Both the position numbers and the translations under genes were made by a program. This document shows, in pieces, positions 43,926 through 52,622 of a stretch of DNA of 64,000 bases. The DNA lies in the NCBI GenBank assembly GCA_022376465.1, contig JACDTU010000018.1:706537-770536 (forward strand). The letters are read 5' to 3'. The DNA comes from Cubamyces lactineus (lineage: Eukaryota; Basidiomycota; Agaricomycetes; Polyporales; Polyporaceae). The notes beneath the pieces were generated by a model. That model saw nothing but the letters and a program-made list of their open reading frames with translations, did not search any database and was not told where the DNA came from. Within the stretch, counting starts at the first letter, position 1. Every line of letters begins with the position of its first letter.

Positions 43926-45319
43926 CTACTCCGCCATGTCCATGTCCGCCGGGTCCTCCGGCCCCTTCCCCTCCTTCGCGCCCTCGCCCTGCTCCTCCTC
44001 CTCCTCACCGGACTTGCCCCGCGCGGACTTGTCCAACCCCGACCCATTCTCCTCCTCCCAGTCCGACCCAGCAACCCCCGCCCGCTCCAGCGCGTCCGCG
44101 ATCGCGTCCTCCTTGTCCTGCGAGGTGATCTCAAGGATCTCCCGCAGCATAGTCCCGAACTCCGTCGCGAGTTCGGACTTCACCGCCTCGCGGACGGCCT
44201 CGCCGATGACGGCCTTCAACTCCTTCCGCACGATCTTGGCGATGGCATCGCCAAGACCCCGGACCTCCTCCCGCATCATCTCCTCCCGCTGCTCCTCCTC
44301 GTCGACCAGCAGGTCGATGACCCGCCCCGCGGTGCGCCGGTTGCGCTGCACCGCGACGAGCAGGTGCTCGAGGAGCTCCCGGTCGGAGAGCTTCTCCGGG
44401 TCGTCGGACCACCGGAGGTCGGACTTCCCAACCTCCGGAAGTCCGGAGCTGGCGGACATCCGAGGGCCCGTCGACGAGCCTGCGATGCTCGGGCCTCGGG
44501 CGACGACTGTTCGTGCTGGGGGGTTAATTCCGGGTGGCGCGACAAAGGTCCATCGGACCTCACCTGGCTGCAGCGGCTTCTCCGCCGCCTTCTCCACCGT
44601 CTTCTCCTTCTCCTTCTCCTTCCCCTTGCCCTTCTCCGCCCGCACCTTCTCCGAACTCCGAACTCCGGTGGGCGCGGGGGTCTCAAACCCGTCGTCGTCG
44701 ACGACGATGGGGGCGGACTTGACCTTCTTGCGCTGCGGGCTTGGGGCCTCCTCCTTGCGCGCGATCCGGGCTTGGATGTCCGCGGGAAGTCCGCGGGCCC
44801 CGACGCACGCGCGCGACCGAGCTTTCTGGCATTGGACGCAACTCGACGTCCGTTTGCCCGCGCGGAACCGGCACGCGATTTGCTTCGCGGCGCACCGGTC
44901 GCACCTCGTCCTGTGGAACTCCGTTAGTCCGACCCCCGTACTCCGTACCCCGACCGGACTTACCGCAGGACGAGCAACTCCGCGTCGTCCTCTTCCTCCT
45001 CCGACTCCGGCTCCTCGTCCTCCGCGGGACGCTTGCTTCCCCGCGCGGAAGCCCCGGCCTTCGCGAGGGCAGCCTGGCGGATCAGCGCTGCTGCCTTCTG
45101 CGCGGCCTCGTACTCCGCGCGCTCTTTCTCCTCCCGTGCTCGCTCCTCCTCCGCTTTTCGCGCCCTGTAAACCACCGTTAGCCCGAACTCCGTACTCCGC
45201 AACCCCGGCAACCCCGGTACTTACGCTTCGGCTGCTGCGGCCTCCTCCGCCGCTGCCTTCATCCGGAGCTGCGCAAGGTGCGCCTCCAAAGCCTGAATGT
45301 TGTCGAGGGTTGAGGACAT
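43926..45319 (-). CDS. Antisense spliced gene inside gypsy-2: Zn2Cys6/coiled-coil protein
   Basis: Three exons (45319-45225, 45164-44964, 44910-43926) with GTAAGT donors and CAG acceptors encode about 426 aa on the strand opposite gag and pol. Residues 1-60 are an Ala/Glu-rich coiled coil and 85-98 a Glu/Asp run. About residues 101-135 hold RCDRCAAKQIACRF, then SSCVQCQKARSRAC. This is CX2CX6CX10CX2CX7C, which fits the GAL4-type zinc cluster. A basic patch (RKKVK), a Lys/Glu tract and a second predicted coiled coil (DELLEHLL-like, EVRGLGDAIAKIVRKELKAV) follow, as expected for a dimeric DNA-binding regulator. A TATA box lies 62 bp upstream. Frames agree across all junctions. A cellular origin by capture is possible. 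Confidence 0.75.
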
Positions 45320-45380
45320 AGTGCTGGTGGTGGTGGTGGGAGACAAAGAGCGAGGACGAACTGGCTAAGTCTCACCCCCG

Positions 45381-45390
45381 TCTTATATAC
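45381..45390 (-). promoter_or_regulatory. TATA box of the gypsy-2 antisense gene
   Basis: The minus strand reads GTATATAAGA, about 62 bp upstream of the ATG at 45319 and clear of the 3' LTR, so the gene has its own promoter-like signal. Confidence 0.55.
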
Positions 45391-45526
45391 ACCTTTCTTC
45401 ATCGATTCTGACCCTGCCCCGATTCTTGATCTCCGTTCCCTGGACTTATCGGATTACCTTTTTTGGACAGACTTCCATTTCCCTTCACTATAGGCCCTCA
45501 AGGGTTCGGGCCTAGGGGGGAGGCAC

Positions 45527-46219
45527 TGTTACGCTCCGTGCTGTAACCCCGAAGCCCGATCCCCGAACCCCCGTACCCCGCTCCTTACTCCGCGTTACGT
45601 ACTCCGTTCCTCCGTACTCCGCTCTTCCGTACCCCGTACCCCCGACTCCGTTCTCCGTACTCCGCACTTCGTACTCCGTACTTCGGACTTCCCCCGACCC
45701 CATGACTTACATGTCTCAGATAACCCCTCATGGCGCTACCTACATGAGGCTTTTGCTTACTGAGCTATCTACGTTATCTTACCCTTGGCAAGTTACTTCG
45801 TACTTTCGTTCTACTCCTTCCTATCACGTACATCTCTTATTGTTTCTATCGGGTTTCTGACTTAGTATAAATACTGCCCCGGAATGTAGTAGCTACTCAG
45901 TTCGGAAATCTCGTTATACCCATTACTGGTTCAACTCGTAGTCCGACACTCAACCCCGACCCTCTAGTCCGACCAACCTTCGTTCCCTTCCTACCAACCC
46001 CTTCAACCCAACCCCGTTCCCAAGTCCGACCTTCGTCCCGTCAAGTCCGTACTCCGAAGTCCGCAAATAGAGGACACCGAGTCGGAACCCGTGCGTTACT
46101 AATAGTTTCGCGAAAGTCCTCACCCCAGTGCTAGTCCGACCTCCGGTCGTACTCCGACCCCGAACTCCGTCCAAGTCCCGACCACCGGAGTTGTACCCCC
46201 GGACGGCACGGTCCTAACA
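45527..46219 (+). repeat. Gypsy-2 3' LTR
   Basis: 693 bp, no difference from the 5' LTR noticed by eye. It is preceded by the polypurine tract AGGGGGGAGGCAC. Confidence 0.96.
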
Positions 46220-46224
46220 GGTTG

Positions 46225-46472
46225 GTGAGGAGCGCACGGAGCAACTGGTTGACGTCGGGGTGCCGGGAGTGGTCTACCAGATGAGAGTCTTCGACCCCAA
46301 CCGTGCTGAGGTCCGACGTCGAGGAGGCGGGCGATGGTGACCTGGAGGTGTATTCCGGTGGAGGCGACGAGAGGCGTCTGGCGAGTGGGGGAGGAATGGG
46401 TAGCGGCTGTTGGTTTTCCTGGTCGCTTGCATTGTCATCAGCGACTTGGGTGCTATAGAGGGGGCAGCCCAT
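46225..46472 (-). CDS. Gypsy-1 ORF-c, 5' part
   Basis: It starts MGCPLYSTQVADDNASDQEN one base after the ORF-b stop codon. The N-terminus is Pro/Ser-rich (PIPPPLARRLSSPPPEYTSR) and probably disordered, ending VNQLLRALLTN at the gypsy-2 insertion. It continues in frame at 37881. The protein is 344 aa when joined conceptually. Confidence 0.7.
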
Positions 46473-46473
46473 T

Positions 46474-46662
46474 CTACTCGTCCCAGCTGGCGTTATTGAG
46501 GGTGCGGTCGGCCTGGTCGAGCTTGTCGTTTGCGGGGTCGAGAGGGTCGCGGTGTTCGAGAGCAATTTCGAGGATGTTGATGGAGAGGCGCAGGTGAGTG
46601 GCGATGAAGGCAAGGGCAAGGAGGTAGCCGAGGGTCATGCAGGTGAAGAGCGCGACGATCAT
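46474..46662 (-). CDS. Gypsy-1 ORF-b, small membrane protein (62 aa)
   Basis: It starts MIVALFTCMTLGYLLALAFI, a single strongly hydrophobic segment at the very N-terminus that could be a signal anchor. A short amphipathic, acidic tail follows (LEHRDPLDPANDKLDQ). It begins 5 nt after the ORF-a stop and its own stop is one base from the ORF-c start, so the three ORFs are packed like an operon. No homologue comes to mind. Confidence 0.55.
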   Translation of the reverse strand: MIVALFTCMTLGYLLALAFIATHLRLSINILEIALEHRDPLDPANDKLDQADRTLNNASWDE

Positions 46663-46667
46663 GGGCT

Positions 46668-46826
46668 TCACGATCCCCACGCTGATCGGGATGGGTAGTC
46701 ACGGCTGTGGAGAGTGTGCTCGATGATGCGGTTGAAGAGGTCGCGGAGGATATACCAGAGAAAGAGGAGGGTGATAGCGAGGAGGGTGAGGCAGTAGATG
46801 GCGAAGAGGACGGCGAGAGAGAGCAT
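46668..46826 (-). CDS. Gypsy-1 ORF-a, small membrane protein (52 aa)
   Basis: The ATG lies 6 nt after the pol stop. Residues 3-27 are nearly all Leu/Ile/Ala/Val/Phe (LFAIYCLTLLAITLLFLWYI), a clear membrane span, followed by the basic tail RDLFNRIIEHTLHSRDYPSR. The same start and the first 31 codons are kept in gypsy-1b (63908 onward, with one conservative change), which supports real coding. How it is translated downstream of pol is unknown. Confidence 0.6.
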   Translation of the reverse strand: MLSLAVLFAIYCLTLLAITLLFLWYILRDLFNRIIEHTLHSRDYPSRSAWGS

Positions 46827-46832
46827 TGCAGA

Positions 46833-49800
46833 TTACAGCAGCTTCTTCGCCCTTTTATACCGTTGGAGGATTTTCTTGGCGTTCGGAATTAGAGCGGACT
46901 CGGGTTCCCATGTGTTCTCGGCGCTGGAGTAGCCTTTCCACTTGATTTGGTAGCGGATTCCGCCTCGTGTGGTCTTGTGTCCGACGATCGCTTCGACCTC
47001 ATATTCTTCTTCTCCGTCGATAAGGTCAGGTGGTGGCCTCGTGTAGTTCGGTCCGTGGGTGTCGTTTTCCTTGTATGGGGTGAGGAAGCATGCGTGGAAC
47101 ACGGGGTGTACCTTCCAGTGTTTCGGCAGCTCCAGCCGATAGGTCACGGGTCCAAGTACTTCGGTGATGACAAAGGGGCCTTCCCGTTTGGGTGCGAGTT
47201 TCCGGGATGCGTAAGCGAGCTTGAGGTTCTTCCCTTCGAGCCAGACCTTCTGTCCTTTCTTGAATTGGACGAACTTTCCCTTGAACCTGTCGCGTATGAC
47301 GTGTCGGGCTAGCTCGTGGGCTGCTAGGGCTTCGTCTCGGGCCTTCTGGAGGTTCACTAGCCGTTCTTGTACTGTCGGGGTGTTGGTCTTGGGGTATGCG
47401 ATAGGAATCAGTGTTGGTTCGTACCCCATCATGAGGTAGAATGGTGATGCGTTCCGTGCTGAGTGGGTCCGTTGATTGTGTGCGACTTCTGCGTCGACAA
47501 GGTGTTCCGCCCATTCGTCTGGTCGGCCTTCGCAGAATATCCTGAGGTAGACTTCCAGTTCTTGATTCACTCGTTCAGTTTGTCCGTCGGTCTGCGGGTG
47601 ATATGCGGTGGACGGGGAAAGGGTGATGCCTAAGAGTCTTCCTAGTTCGCGAGTGACGTTGGATACGAATTGTGGCCCTCGGTCGGATATGATCTTGCTG
47701 GGTAGTCCAAAGCGTCGGTAGACATGCCGGTGGTAAAGCGCCGCTGTGCCGATTGCGTCGATCGTCTTCTTGCATGGTGCGAAAATCACCCCCTTCGTAA
47801 GGCCATGGTCGACCACGACCAGAATACTATCGTAGCCGTGGGATTCGGGGAGATCGGTGATGAGATCCATCGTGACGTTCTGGAATGGCCGAGTGACATC
47901 GTCAGCGGGGATTGGTTGTGGGGGCGGGGTGGTCGGGTGTGTGTTTGGCTTGTTCTGCTGGCACGTGGCACAGCCTTCGACGTATCGGGATACCATGGCA
48001 TACATGCCGGGCCACCAGTATGACCGTCGTATCAGTTCTAGAGTCTTGAATTTCCCAGGGTGTCCGGCTGCCGGGGAGTCGTGGTGTTGACTGATCAGGT
48101 CTCGTCGCAGGGCTTCGTCGGCCGGTACGTAGCATCGGTTCTTGTAGAAGATTAAGCCGTCTCGTTCTTGCCAATCGGTGAGTGCACTTCTGATCGGGGG
48201 TGGTCCGTCGTGTTGGATGGCAGCAAGTGCGTCGCAAAAGAGTCTGTCTTGCGTGGCCAAGTGTCGGAACCTCGGTGCCAGTCGGGTGTCCACTAGTCGT
48301 ACGAAGAGGTTGTCAGGTAGCATGGTTCGTTCAGTATTGTCGTCTTCTGATCCTTGTCGGTGATCGGGTCTTCGGGATAGCGCATCCGATTGTACCATTG
48401 CCGTGCCGGGGGTATGTACGAGTTGGATGTCGAACTGGGAGAGAAAGAGGGCCCATCGTGCTTGTCGTCTGTTCAGTTGTTGCGGGTTGCGCCAGTAGGT
48501 GAGGTTCTTGTGGTCGGATAGGATCGTAACCGGGTGCCCTGATCCTTCAAGGTAGTGTCGCCAGGCCTTCAGGGCTCGAATGATGCCAAGTAGTTCTCGG
48601 TCATAGATTTCGTAGTTCCGTTCTGCTTCGGTGAATCCTTCGGATAGATATGCGCACGGGTGCAGGTCGCCGTTGGCGTCTCGTTGTCGGAGTACTGCCC
48701 CTGTGGCCCATTGCGAGGCGTCGGATTCGACGACAAAGGGTTTGCTAATGTCGGGCATTTGCAGCACGGGGGCCATCGCGAATCGTTGCTTCAGCATGTC
48801 GAAGGCCTTCTGGCATTCCGTTGTCCATTCCCATTTGGCGTCTTTCTTGGTGAGCGCGTTGAGTGGTCGCGCGATCTCCGAGAAGTGGTCGATGAATCGT
48901 CGGTAAAAGTTGCCGAATCCAAGGAATGATCGAACGTCCTTGACGGTTGTCGGTTCTGGCCAGTCGAGTATTCCCTTTATCTTGATAGGGTCCATGGAGA
49001 TCCGGTTCTCGCTGATGATCATTCCAAGATACTCCACTTCTGGTGCATCGAATATGCACTTCTCTAGCTTGAGGTAGAGGTCGTGTTCTTTGAGTCGTTC
49101 CAGGACACGTAAGGTCCTTCTTCGGTGTTCGTCCAGGTCTGCCGAAAAGATCAGTATGTTGTCCATGTAAATCACTACCCATCCTTCGTCGATCATGTCT
49201 GCGAAGATCGCGTTCATCATAGCTTGAAAAGCCGAGGGGGAGTTCCGCAGTTCAAAGAACATGACCATTGGTTCGTATAGCCCTTTGCTGGTTCGGAAGG
49301 CGGCCTTCCATTGATCACCGTCCTTGATACGGACGTTGTTGTATCCCGATCGGAGGTCCAGTTTGGAGAAAACCTTCGCTCCGCGCAGCTTGTCGACCAA
49401 TTCTGATATGAGCGGTAGTGGGTACTTGTTGGGGACGGTTCCTTCGTTGAGGTATCGATAATCTTGGCAGGGTCGTAGTGTTCCGTCCTTCTTGCCGACG
49501 AAGAAGAATGGGGATGCCATCGGCGAGTTCGAGGGTCGGATGTAGCCTTTTCGTAGGTTCTCCCGGATGAATTCTTCCTCGGCTTCGAGTTCCTTGGGCG
49601 TGAGTTGATATCGCTTGAAGTCCTTCGGGGTAAAGCCTTCCTTGAGTTCAATGGCCAGGTCCCAGGGTCGTGATGGTGGGAATCGTTCGGACGCCTTCTT
49701 TTCAAAGATGGCGGCATATCCTCGGTACGGTTCGGGGAGCATCTCTTCAAAAGTCTTCTTCTCTTCCTGTGCTTGGTGCTGTTGTGCGAGTGCCATTGCG

Positions 49801-50687
49801 GGGTTGACCTTTGCTCGGATCCAGACGTTGGCTGCAATTGCAAATCGAAGTCCTTGTGGGGCTCGTCGGATTCTTCCGATGGTGGGTCCAGGTCCAATCT
49901 TCGTGGGTTCGTAGTCGTGTTCCGTGGTGAGGGGGGATCCGGGTCGAGGCATATCTCCGTGCCATTCTGTCGCGTGCGATGCTATCATGGCTTCGTGTTC
50001 TCCGCAAAGATAAGCTATCAGCAGATCTTGGTCGTTGGGTTCTTCTTCCGGGTGCACGTCGGAGAGGGTAACTCGTTCGATGTTCTCGTAGATTGGTTCT
50101 TGGGTCGATGCTTCCTCGGTCGCGTCTTCGTCTTCTTCATTTGCTTCTTCGTTCGGTTCTTCTTCCACTGGCTTGGGTCTTCCGGTGAAGGGGTCTTGAT
50201 CTGGGAACCACATTGCACGCAGATGTTCCACAATTGTTCGGTTCACCCGGGCGGGGTCGATATCGAGGGTCCCTTTCGTGAAGTCGATGTTGGCATTGAC
50301 GCGCTGCAGCCATGGCAGGCCCAGGATGATTGGTTCCTTTCCTAGCGACGTAATCAGGAACCGCACAATGTGTCGGTGGCGCCCAGCTTCAATTTCAAGG
50401 ACTGCGTATTTCTTGATATCGCCTGCTTCATTCCTGGTTCCGTCAGCGTTGTATACTCGGATCGGGGCTTTCAGCGATTTGAGCGGGAAGTTGTGTTCTT
50501 TCGCAAACCTGTGGTCCATGAATACTTCTCCTGCTCCCGTGTCGATGAGGGCTTTCGTTTCGACGCTTAGGTCCGCGTGGATAGATAACGGAATTCTCAT
50601 AGACTGTCGAGAAGTCTGCGCTACTATTACACGGCGGACCTTAGTACGCGGTCGTGACGTCGAGGCACGCCGGTTCTTCAAAAACCC
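46833..50687 (-). CDS. Gypsy-1 Pol (protease to chromodomain), RT active-site mutant
   Basis: About 1284 codons in the -1 frame relative to gag. Protease: ALIDTGAGEVFMDHRF. RT: LRPCQDYRYLNEGTVPNKYP; the catalytic box reads VIYMDNILIF, so the second Asp of YMDD is Asn. RNase H: VVESDASQWATGAVL. Integrase: HHCC domain ending CATCQQNK, triad in [17 protein letters not shown] and [14 protein letters not shown]. Chromodomain: [21 protein letters not shown] second change, MFFELRN for MFFGLRN in gypsy-1b, is also G to A. The reading frame is otherwise open, so the copy is probably catalytically dead but young. Confidence 0.95.
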   Translation of the reverse strand, partial: GFLKNRRASTSRPRTKVRRVIVAQTSRQSMRIPLSIHADLSVETKALIDTGAGEVFMDHRFAKEHNFPLKSLKAPIRVYNADGTRNEAGDIKKYAVLEIEAGRHRHIVRFLITSLGKEPIILGLPWLQRVNANIDFTKGTLDIDPARVNRTIVEHLRAMWFPDQDPFTGRPKPVEEEPNEEANEEDEDATEEASTQEPIYENIERVTLSDVHPEEEPNDQDLLIAYLCGEHEAMIASHATEWHGDMPRPGSPLTTEHDYEPTKIGPGPTIGRIRRAPQGLRFAIAANVWIRAKVNPAMALAQQHQAQEEKKTFEEMLPEPYRGYAAIFEKKASERFPPSRPWDLAIELKEGFTPKDFKRYQLTPKELEAEEEFIRENLRKGYIRPSNSPMASPFFFVGKKDGTLRPCQDYRYLNEGTVPNKYPLPLISELVDKLRGAKVFSKLDLRSGYNNVRIKDGDQWKAAFRTSKGLYEPMVMFFELRNSPSAFQAMMNAIFADMIDEGWVVIYMDNILIFSADLDEHRRRTLRVLERLKEHDLYLKLEKCIFDAPEVEYLGMIISENRISMDPIKIKGILDWPEPTTVKDVRSFLGFGNFYRRFIDHFSEIARPLNALTKKDAKWEWTTECQKAFDMLKQRFAMAPVLQMPDISKPFVVESDASQWATGAVLRQRDANGDLHPCAYLSEGFTEAERNYEIYDRELLGIIRALKAWRHYLEGSGHPVTILSDHKNLTYWRNPQQLNRRQARWALFLSQFDIQLVHTPGTAMVQSDALSRRPDHRQGSEDDNTERTMLPDNLFVRLVDTRLAPRFRHLATQDRLFCDALAAIQHDGPPPIRSALTDWQERDGLIFYKNRCYVPADEALRRDLISQHHDSPAAGHPGKFKTLELIRRSYWWPGMYAMVSRYVEGCATCQQNKPNTHPTTPPPQPIPADDVTRPFQNVTMDLITDLPESHGYDSILVVVDHGLTKGVIFAPCKKTIDAIGTAALYHRHVYRRFGLPSKIISDRGPQFVSNVTRELGRLLGITLSPSTAYHPQTDGQTERVNQELEVYLRIFCEGRPDEWAEHLVDAEVAHNQRTHSARNASPFYLMMGYEPTLIPIAYPKTNTPTVQERLVNLQKARDEALAAHELARHVIRDRFKGKFVQFKKGQKVWLEGKNLKLAYASRKLAPKREGPFVITEVLGPVTYRLELPKHWKVHPVFHACFLTPYKENDTHGPNYTRPPPDLIDGEEEYEVEAIVGHKTTRGGIRYQIKWKGYSSAENTWEPESALIPNAKKILQRYKRAKKLL

Positions 50688-51679
50688 TCGTTGGAGAAGC
50701 TTGCGAGGATTTCCTTCGCGTCTTGGTCTTCTTCTAGCCCCCTCAGAGCGGTACGGATCCTTGCTGCGATAAGCTGCTTCTTGTCAGCCGCTTGGCCGTC
50801 GATGGATTTGATGTCTTCATCATCGTCGCTCTCGTCTTCTTCGACCTCGGTGATGCGGGCCTTGGCGGCAGGCTTCGTCTTCTTACGGTCGTTGGTTCTT
50901 CTGTTGGGGCACTGCCGCGCTAGATGCCCTATCTGGTGGCAATTGAAGCATCGTCCTTCTCGGTAGTGCTTCTCACGTTCTTCGGTTGTCATCTTGTCGA
51001 CATCCATGGCGTCAGGGTCGCGTTCTTGCGGTCGGGGTCTGTACGGCTTGTACGTAGGTCGGAAGGTCGAGGTCTTCCCGTCGTATGCTCTTCCCAGGTG
51101 ATACTGCTGTTCGAGGGTGGAGGCTCGGAGGTAGAGTTCGCTGGCATCCTTCGGTAGGGGGTACATCCCGAAGATCTTCTCTCGAAGGGGACGGTTGAGT
51201 CCAGCATAGAAGAAGTCGGCAATGACTTCGAACTCTGTGATTCCGCATCGCGAGATGATCGACTTGAACTCGGCAATGTAGTCTTCGACTTTCTTGCTTC
51301 CTTGCTTCAGGTTTCGCAGCAGTACACGGGCGCTGGCCTTCTGGTCGATGTCGTCGAATGCTTCCAGTAGTTGCTTCTTGAAGTCGTCCCATGTTCCGTA
51401 GTTGGGTTCGATACGTTCTTCGCCTGGTCTTCGGTTCTTGTTCTGGTCGGCTGCCTGCCGTTCTACGTCTTCAATGAAGGTGCGGGCCCAGGTCCCGGCG
51501 GTGCCTCCGTTCATCAGCATAAGGCAGAAGACGATCTTCATTTCGTCGGTGGCGTAGGTCTTCCTGTTCACCGTGAGGTAGAGGGAGCATTTCTGCAACC
51601 ACTCCACTACTTCGCCCCGCTTCCCTGAGAACTCTGGGGGCATCTTGAGCTTGATCTCGTTCGTCTTTTCTTCAGCCAT
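50678..51679 (-). CDS. Gypsy-1 Gag
   Basis: 333 aa from MAEEKTNEIKLKMPPEF. The capsid region contains WARTFIEDVERQAADQNKN, YGTWDDFKKQLLEAFDDID, and a retrotransposon Gag core (DYIAEFKSIISRCGITEFEV). One CCHC knuckle CFNCHQIGHLARQC sits near residue 245. The C-terminus is acidic (EVEEDESDDDEDIKS). The same frame stays open about 170 codons upstream (KEFAVDKEAKLVYYEGQQVF) without an ATG, and this part is conserved in gypsy-1b. Translation from a non-AUG codon or after splicing is possible. It ends TGA at 50680-50678. Confidence 0.92.
   Translation of the reverse strand: MAEEKTNEIKLKMPPEFSGKRGEVVEWLQKCSLYLTVNRKTYATDEMKIVFCLMLMNGGTAGTWARTFIEDVERQAADQNKNRRPGEERIEPNYGTWDDFKKQLLEAFDDIDQKASARVLLRNLKQGSKKVEDYIAEFKSIISRCGITEFEVIADFFYAGLNRPLREKIFGMYPLPKDASELYLRASTLEQQYHLGRAYDGKTSTFRPTYKPYRPRPQERDPDAMDVDKMTTEEREKHYREGRCFNCHQIGHLARQCPNRRTNDRKKTKPAAKARITEVEEDESDDDEDIKSIDGQAADKKQLIAARIRTALRGLEEDQDAKEILASFSNEGF
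50681..50687 (-). promoter_or_regulatory. Gypsy-1 -1 frameshift heptamer
   Basis: G GGT TTT in the gag frame (GAG GGT TTT TGA) fits X XXY YYZ directly before the stop. The -1 frame continues TTG AAG AAC into Pol. The same heptamer is kept in gypsy-1b at 60050-60056. Confidence 0.7.
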
Positions 51680-52199
51680 CGTGGCTTCGGTTCGGCCTTC
51701 GGGTTCGTTTGCAGTTCGGTTCGATTCTTCTTGAGGGGTCTTCCCTACGGGTTCTGGTGCGGCTTCGCTTCCCTCCGGGTCGTGGTCGTCGTTCGAAGTT
51801 CTTGTAGCGTTCTCGCTTTCTGGTTCACTCTCCTCGAGTATCTCCGCCTGAGCTGGTCTGGGAGTAGTGAAGTCTACCGGGGAAGGTTGTTCTGGTTCTG
51901 TTCTCGGTTCCGGGGTGGCCGCTGGTTCCTCCGGAAGTTCGTCTCCAAGTGATATTTCGCGGTAGCGTCTTCGGTAGTCGGGGTCGATGTCAAGGCAGTT
52001 CCGCCAGGTGAGAGGGACTTCGGTGAAGTGCCAGGACTTGTTCTTCCAGAAGACTTGTTGCCCTTCGTAGTAGACTAGCTTGGCTTCCTTGTCAACCGCA
52101 AATTCTTTCGGTATCGACGCCGTGTTGTTCGGTTCGGGGCCGCTCTGTCTTGAGCGGGTGTCGTGTGTCGAGATCTGGGTAGATCGACGGGTTCTGGTG
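51680..52199 (-). other. Gypsy-1 leader with conserved open frame lacking ATG
   Basis: Between the primer site and the gag ATG the gag frame is open for about 170 codons and rich in Glu, Pro and Thr (DELPEEPAATPEPRTEPEQP), with an ordered start (VYYEGQQVFWKNKSWHFTEV). It could be an N-terminal Gag extension. Confidence 0.45.
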
Positions 52200-52209
52200 A
52201 GCTCGACCT
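52200..52209 (-). promoter_or_regulatory. Gypsy-1 self-primer binding site
   Basis: The minus strand reads AGGTCGAGCT, 2 nt past the 5' LTR and followed by CACC. It is the reverse complement of the LTR sequence at 52323-52332, which lies 33 nt downstream of the LTR TATTTAAG (52358-52365). Confidence 0.75.
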
Positions 52210-52211
52210 AA

Positions 52212-52617
52212 TGTTACGACGAGCCTAGATCGGTCACAGCGAGCGACGTCCTAGGGATCGGACCAGAGGTCTCCAGTAGTTCGAGTCGAGTAGAGGTTCA
52301 GAGGAATAGGCAATGGATAACCAGGTCGAGCTGAGGATCCCGAGTGGATCCTCTGGTCTTAAATACAGGAAGAGAGACATGGACACGTCGGCGCCACGTA
52401 CCGTGAGAGTCCAGTATAACTACGTAGAGTCAGGGCTGGGAGTACAGATGATGTGGCGATGACGTGGCGGAAGATGATAGGGTAGTAATACAACAGCCGT
52501 GTGAACCGGTGGGAAAGGGTGACGTGGCATGGGAAAGGATGACGTGGCATAACGGAGGCACGAGGGAGAGAGAGGAAAAGGAAACTGGGTGACCGTGACA
52601 CAGTGAGCGTCGTAACA
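52212..52617 (-). repeat. Gypsy-1 5' LTR
   Basis: 406 bp, contains TATTTAAG (minus strand, 52365-52358). It matches the 3' LTR apart from the 11-bp duplication in that copy. Confidence 0.95.
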
Positions 52618-52622
52618 TCCGT

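Larger units (their letters stand above)
37882..46219 (+). mobile_element. Gypsy-2, Ty3/gypsy chromovirus nested in gypsy-1 ORF-c
   Basis: A full-length 8338-bp element with 693-bp LTRs (37882-38574, 45527-46219) that appear identical, and GGTTG duplications (37877-37881, 46220-46224). Gag and pol are open, so this is the youngest insertion and could be active. An additional antisense gene lies between pol and the 3' LTR. The whole element is rich in CTCCG/TCCGGA words, in LTR and coding DNA alike. Confidence 0.96.
36629..52617 (-). mobile_element. Gypsy-1, Ty3/gypsy chromovirus nested in copia-1
   Basis: LTRs 36629-37045 (3') and 52212-52617 (5') have TGTTACGACG/CGTCGTAACA ends and a 5-bp TCCGT duplication (36624-36628, 52618-52622). 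The LTRs look identical except for an 11-bp tandem duplication (AGGCGCCACGT) in the 3' copy, so insertion was recent. Coding order on the minus strand is gag, pol with chromodomain, then three small ORFs. The last of these is interrupted by gypsy-2. Confidence 0.95.

Noticed and set aside
43936..45321. 461-codon plus-strand ORF after gypsy-2 pol
   Set aside because: Ser/Pro/Arg-rich with no motif. The opposite strand has consistent splice sites, a zinc cluster and coiled coils across three exons, so the plus frame is the shadow.
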